A stretch of 64,000 nucleotides of DNA from Debaryomyces hansenii CBS767 (lineage: Eukaryota; Ascomycota; Pichiomycetes; Serinales; Debaryomycetaceae): assembly GCF_000006445.2 (NCBI RefSeq), contig NC_006046.2, positions 620,001 through 684,000 of the forward strand. The letters run 5' to 3'. Below, piece after piece: positions 61,263 through 64,000 of the stretch. The translations under genes were made by a program, and so were the position numbers. The notes under the pieces were generated by a model. It saw only the letters and a list, made by a program, of their open reading frames with translations, was not told where the DNA came from and searched no databases. How positions within the stretch are numbered: position 1 is the stretch's first letter; every line of letters starts with the position of its first letter.

Positions 61263-61698
61263 ATGAAAGGCCTCTACGCGTATATCGAGAGGAATGTAGA
61301 CTGTGTAGCAATGTGGACAGGAGCATGGCTGGGACATGGTGTATAGAGGATGATGGATACAACTCGTGGATTGGCCACGGATAAATTGTGCCAGGTAGCC
61401 TAACACCTAGGCGACCGGAAAGAGATGCACGCGGTGTGACAGATAAGGGGAGACAGCCAGATGGAACCAAATGACTCCAGCCTCCAATTGGGGTTTGTGA
61501 TTCGCGCATTAACATTGTTCGCAGCTAGTGAATTTAGACGGACATAGCCAAGAACGCGAAGAAAGCAAAATGGAGAGTAATGTGTTACGGCCAAGCTTCG
61601 ATATGCTGGGGTAGGGAGATCGGAAAGGGTCAGGCCAAGAGGAAGGATAATGTCAAAAGAAACGACCAGGTCAAGGTCAAGACCAAAGGGTCAACGGT

Positions 61699-61738
61699 GG
61701 GGCCATCGCAGGGGGGGTGATTGGGGCACTAAAGGGGG
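61699..61738 (+). other. Possible G-quadruplex
   Basis: Four G runs (GGGG at 61699-61702, G7 at 61711-61717, GGGG at 61723-61726, G5 at 61734-61738) are separated by loops of 8, 5 and 7 nt. This matches the usual pattern for intrastrand G4 folding. It is notable in an AT-rich genome. Confidence 0.55.
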
Positions 61739-61807
61739 CATTCACGAAAAATATCCTCCGCTAATGATCAAACTGCGTGAACCGGGGGCCCGTAAAGATG
61801 TCTCTAC

Positions 61808-61822
61808 TGCATGTAGCATGCA
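61808..61822. repeat. Short inverted repeat
   Basis: TGCATG, three bases (tag), then CATGCA: a perfect 6-bp stem. A further perfect stem (ACGACC at 61940-61945 with GGTCGT at 61954-61959) lies 120 bp on. Confidence 0.6.
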
Positions 61823-62644
61823 ATCGAAAAGGTATGAAACGGCATTCCGGTTCGTCTGGTCATACAAGCTGGGTGTATGTGTTTGAGGGTGCGGGCATAA
61901 GATGAAACAGAGAGTGAAACTTGACACGGTTAAATTGTGACGACCCTGAAGGTGGTCGTTTCAGCCGTCGTGACATCAATTCACAAATATGTGTCAACTG
62001 GTTGAAATTTGACAATACATTTTCGCGGTAGACACCCGACTAAGAATGAGTTCGTGGATCAATATGAGCACGATAAGATAAAGACGAGAGGTTCCATGGA
62101 CTGGTTAAGACAAGACTCTAATGGGGGATTTAGAAGGCTCTTGTGATATTGTAAGACTGTGAAAAAGAAAAGCTCTGGTGGGGGGAGTTGTTGAGCGGAC
62201 AACTATAGACAATGGGTGCAATATCCCCAATTTGGTCGAGTGGCTCCTTTACCAGTTTTTAGTCATACCTAAATAGTCATAATTGTATTAAACCTAATGT
62301 ACAATGCAAGACAAGCTGATGGAGAGAGAATTAGTAGTTGATGACCGAACGTATTGTTGCAGTGGTATTCTTACTTGATTGTGCATTATTGAGCATAAAT
62401 TGACGATTTTTGCAAATCACAGTGATAATAGTACAGAAGAAGTTGCGTGACAGATTGTTCAATCTATTGAGATCATTCTTGTGACCTGTTACTTCGATGA
62501 TGGGGAGTAAGGAGATGTAATGATTATATGTGCGTGACAGTTTGAACCAGGTACAATTGGTTACATCATTTGGCACATATACGGATATGTACAACTCTAG
62601 ACAGTAGAATTTGTCAATTTTTGCATTTCGCAACAATTAGTAGA

Positions 62645-63014
62645 TGTTGAATAGTTAACATGGTGAAACTAACATATATATACAGAACTGTGATACACGA
62701 GAATCACAATATACAATCATTTGCACAATCTACTACTACCTCATATATTCTCGGCTGTTGCTATAAGAGGGTTGATTTCGTATCCAGTTTGGTTTCTAGT
62801 TGAGGTGCAAGGATAGATTAAAAGATAGAATTACGGACAGTTTCGCTGAAAGATCACAATCAAGTACTTAGACCTTCTTTCGACGGTTCATTACCCCAGC
62901 TTCGACTACATAAGAAACCCATTCAAATCTCCAAGAAGTCTTTATTCAAATTTCATAGAGTATATATACCCATTATCCAGCTCGACTTACGCTTTTCTGG
63001 CCCATATTTCAACA
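62645..63014. mobile_element. Weak candidate for a degenerate solo LTR
   Basis: The stretch begins TGTTGAA and ends TTCAACA, a perfect 7-bp terminal inverted repeat of the TG...CA type used by Ty1/copia LTRs. It is 370 bp long, a normal LTR size, and contains a TATATATA motif near 62672. Against it, the flanking five bases do not match, so there is no target-site duplication, and no retrotransposon coding sequence is nearby. Confidence 0.25.
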
Positions 63015-63375
63015 ATTCCAAATTATTTGTACGTTCACAGAGATTAAATCCAGCTTTCGCATTTAATTTAATGTATAGATCTCTCATGTTTTTTATAACA
63101 CATAATTCCAAGTTTCGGATTCAAAATACCCTATGAGAACATCGATGTAGAAGGAGTATGTCAATAAATACACATAGTTGATGCCAAATATTTCACTTGG
63201 ATGATTGGGGCTAATAGTGAATATTGACATGCAGATCATAAGTTTGAACCATTGGGAACGATATTACTCAGATGATTTACATGCCATATTATTGATACTA
63301 TGCGAATAGTAATTCTATACTTTCGATTGTAGATCGGCACGGTACCAATGATCCCACTCTAATTTGTTGATAGAA

Positions 63376-64000
63376 TCAATCAGAAAACGTAATATTAAAT
63401 GGATAATTAATTTCGGGGTCGTATTTCATTTCGATGTACCCGTCCCGGAAAGTAATTGTCTCATCAGTAATTTGACCATTCATATCGTAATATTTCTTAA
63501 AGTAACCCAACTTCTGTGCCTGTTCTAGTATTTCATCATACATTCTTTTATTCTTCTTTGCAGCAAATTTAAACATATTTATCTCTGGTTCATCTATACA
63601 ATGGGTGTTTGAACTTGCTCCACCAATTTTCATAGCATATTTTAAATATTTGTATTTTTCACTCAAATCTTCATATACTTCTCGTGAAAAAACGCCAGGG
63701 AAATTAAAATATACTGGGCTGTATTTTTCTATCAATTTATAGTCGACATAATCAACGCTTATGAATTTAGAAACGCAATACCCACATAGCTTATATATAT
63801 CGTTATGTTTAAATAATTCAAAAATCCAACAAGCAAATTTAGTATTGTGTATTATTCCATGTTTTATTGCTCTCAATTCAAGGTCCGAGATGTTTGCAAT
63901 ATCAATATCATATTCTTTACCAACATAGGCTAATTTGATGATATTCAAGTTATCAATGCCTTCCTGACCTTCACGCGCTATTTTCTGTTTCTTATGATAT
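63376..64000 (-). CDS. Orphan protein, 5' end cut by window edge
   Basis: The frame is open from the right edge (codons before residue Asn of NIIKLAYVG encode ...KIAREGQEGIDN) to the stop at 63376, giving at least 208 residues. The visible part is mixed alpha/beta in character, Tyr/Lys-rich, with ISDLELRAIKHGI, CWIFELF, YKLCGYCVSKF and AAKKNKRMYDEIL, and it has no signal peptide or membrane segment in view. The DNA is AT-rich, like the island at 53.7-56.8 kb. I do not recognise the family. Confidence 0.6.
   Translation of the reverse strand, partial: YHKKQKIAREGQEGIDNLNIIKLAYVGKEYDIDIANISDLELRAIKHGIIHNTKFACWIFELFKHNDIYKLCGYCVSKFISVDYVDYKLIEKYSPVYFNFPGVFSREVYEDLSEKYKYLKYAMKIGGASSNTHCIDEPEINMFKFAAKKNKRMYDEILEQAQKLGYFKKYYDMNGQITDETITFRDGYIEMKYDPEINYPFNITFSD

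Larger units (their letters stand above)
60747..63375. other. Gene-poor region with a G-rich, higher-GC island
   Basis: About 2.6 kb without a convincing gene. Between about 61.2 and 62.3 kb the GC content rises (48 % in one sampled line) and the plus strand is strongly G-rich, with homopolymer G runs. Several small hairpins, a direct repeat, a possible G-quadruplex and a weak LTR candidate lie here. Open frames (such as 61171-61515 minus and 61650-61886 plus) are short and without motifs. Part must be the EXG1 promoter. Confidence 0.6.

Noticed and set aside
61650..61886. 78-codon frame with Arg/Ser/Gly-rich start
   Set aside because: The start resembles a basic nucleocapsid-like tail, but the rest has no motif and the region is G-rich, which lengthens random frames.
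62355..62635. Second possible LTR (TGTTGC...GCAACA)
   Set aside because: Only a 6-bp inverted repeat, no target-site duplication and no promoter-like features; expected by chance in this composition.
62331..62636. 101-codon minus-strand frame
   Set aside because: No ATG at the start and no domain; AT-rich chance ORF.
62800..62820. TTGAGGTG-containing stretch resembling a Debaryomyces telomere repeat
   Set aside because: Only one imperfect copy, and the repeat unit is recalled from memory; no tandem array or telomerase RNA template is visible.

Overview
The window is nuclear DNA of a budding yeast (Saccharomycotina), most likely a CTG-clade species close to Debaryomyces hansenii. The species name is inference. 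Support comes from compact, almost intron-free genes, two ordinary eukaryotic tRNA genes, recognisable orthologues of many S. cerevisiae genes, an AT-rich base composition, and in-frame CTG codons that are nearly absent from conserved proteins but sit where Ser/Thr fits better than Leu (for example the Vts1 SAM domain). Proteins described here use the standard code; CTG-encoded Leu should probably be read as Ser.

Layout. 1-53 kb is a dense, conserved euchromatic arm: a cut MFS transporter, VPS37, a small secreted protein, an external NADH dehydrogenase, tRNA-Arg(UCU), a tandem pair of seven-helix membrane proteins sharing a 108-nt identical tract, CTF8, a hydrolase/tyrosine-phosphatase fusion, SNF8, DEG1, SPB4, ULA1, an SPX-RING E3 ending in a CaaX-like box, tRNA-Glu(UUC), GET3, a small spliced SERF-type gene, a dienelactone hydrolase, TIF34, an Hsp20-like protein with heat-shock elements, RAD16, LYS2, a GC-rich tail-anchored protein, PDE2, VTS1, YKT6, a Rab GTPase, MIA40, a small mitochondrial-type protein, SPP382, ATG17, CDC73, MST1, an IES4-like gene, a DUF202 protein and MDM31. 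Many neighbour pairs are also neighbours in S. cerevisiae (DEG1/SPB4, SNF8/ULA1, RAD16/LYS2, PDE2/VTS1, YKT6/MIA40/MST1, SPP382/ATG17/CDC73, NDE/SERF/DLH/TIF34), in places interleaved as expected for a pre-genome-duplication gene order.

From about 53 kb the character changes. 53.7-56.8 kb is a very AT-rich island (about 20-25 % GC in sampled lines) with four small orphan genes forming two paralogous families, here called A (one + copy, one - copy at the outer edges) and B (two tandem + copies inside). They match nothing I recognise and are the best candidate for an undescribed system. An orphan membrane ORF and a short ORF follow, then a class-V PLP enzyme (Egt2/isopenicillin-N-epimerase-like) and an exo-1,3-beta-glucanase. 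From 60.75 to 63.4 kb there is no convincing gene; it contains a G-rich, higher-GC island with hairpins and a possible G-quadruplex, and a weak solo-LTR candidate. Another AT-rich orphan gene runs off the right edge. Such a change suggests a subtelomeric or other fast-evolving compartment, which cannot be proved from this window.

Functions present include endosomal sorting (ESCRT-I Vps37, ESCRT-II Snf8), tail-anchor and vesicle traffic (Get3, Ykt6, Rab), mitochondrial biogenesis (Mia40, Mst1, Mdm31, NADH dehydrogenase), RNA and ribosome work (Spb4, Deg1, Spp382, Vts1, Tif34), genome maintenance and chromatin (Ctf8, Rad16, Cdc73, Ies4), lysine synthesis and cAMP breakdown. They are not an operon; each gene has its own promoter, often divergent over 150-210 bp or convergent with 28-120 bp between stop codons.
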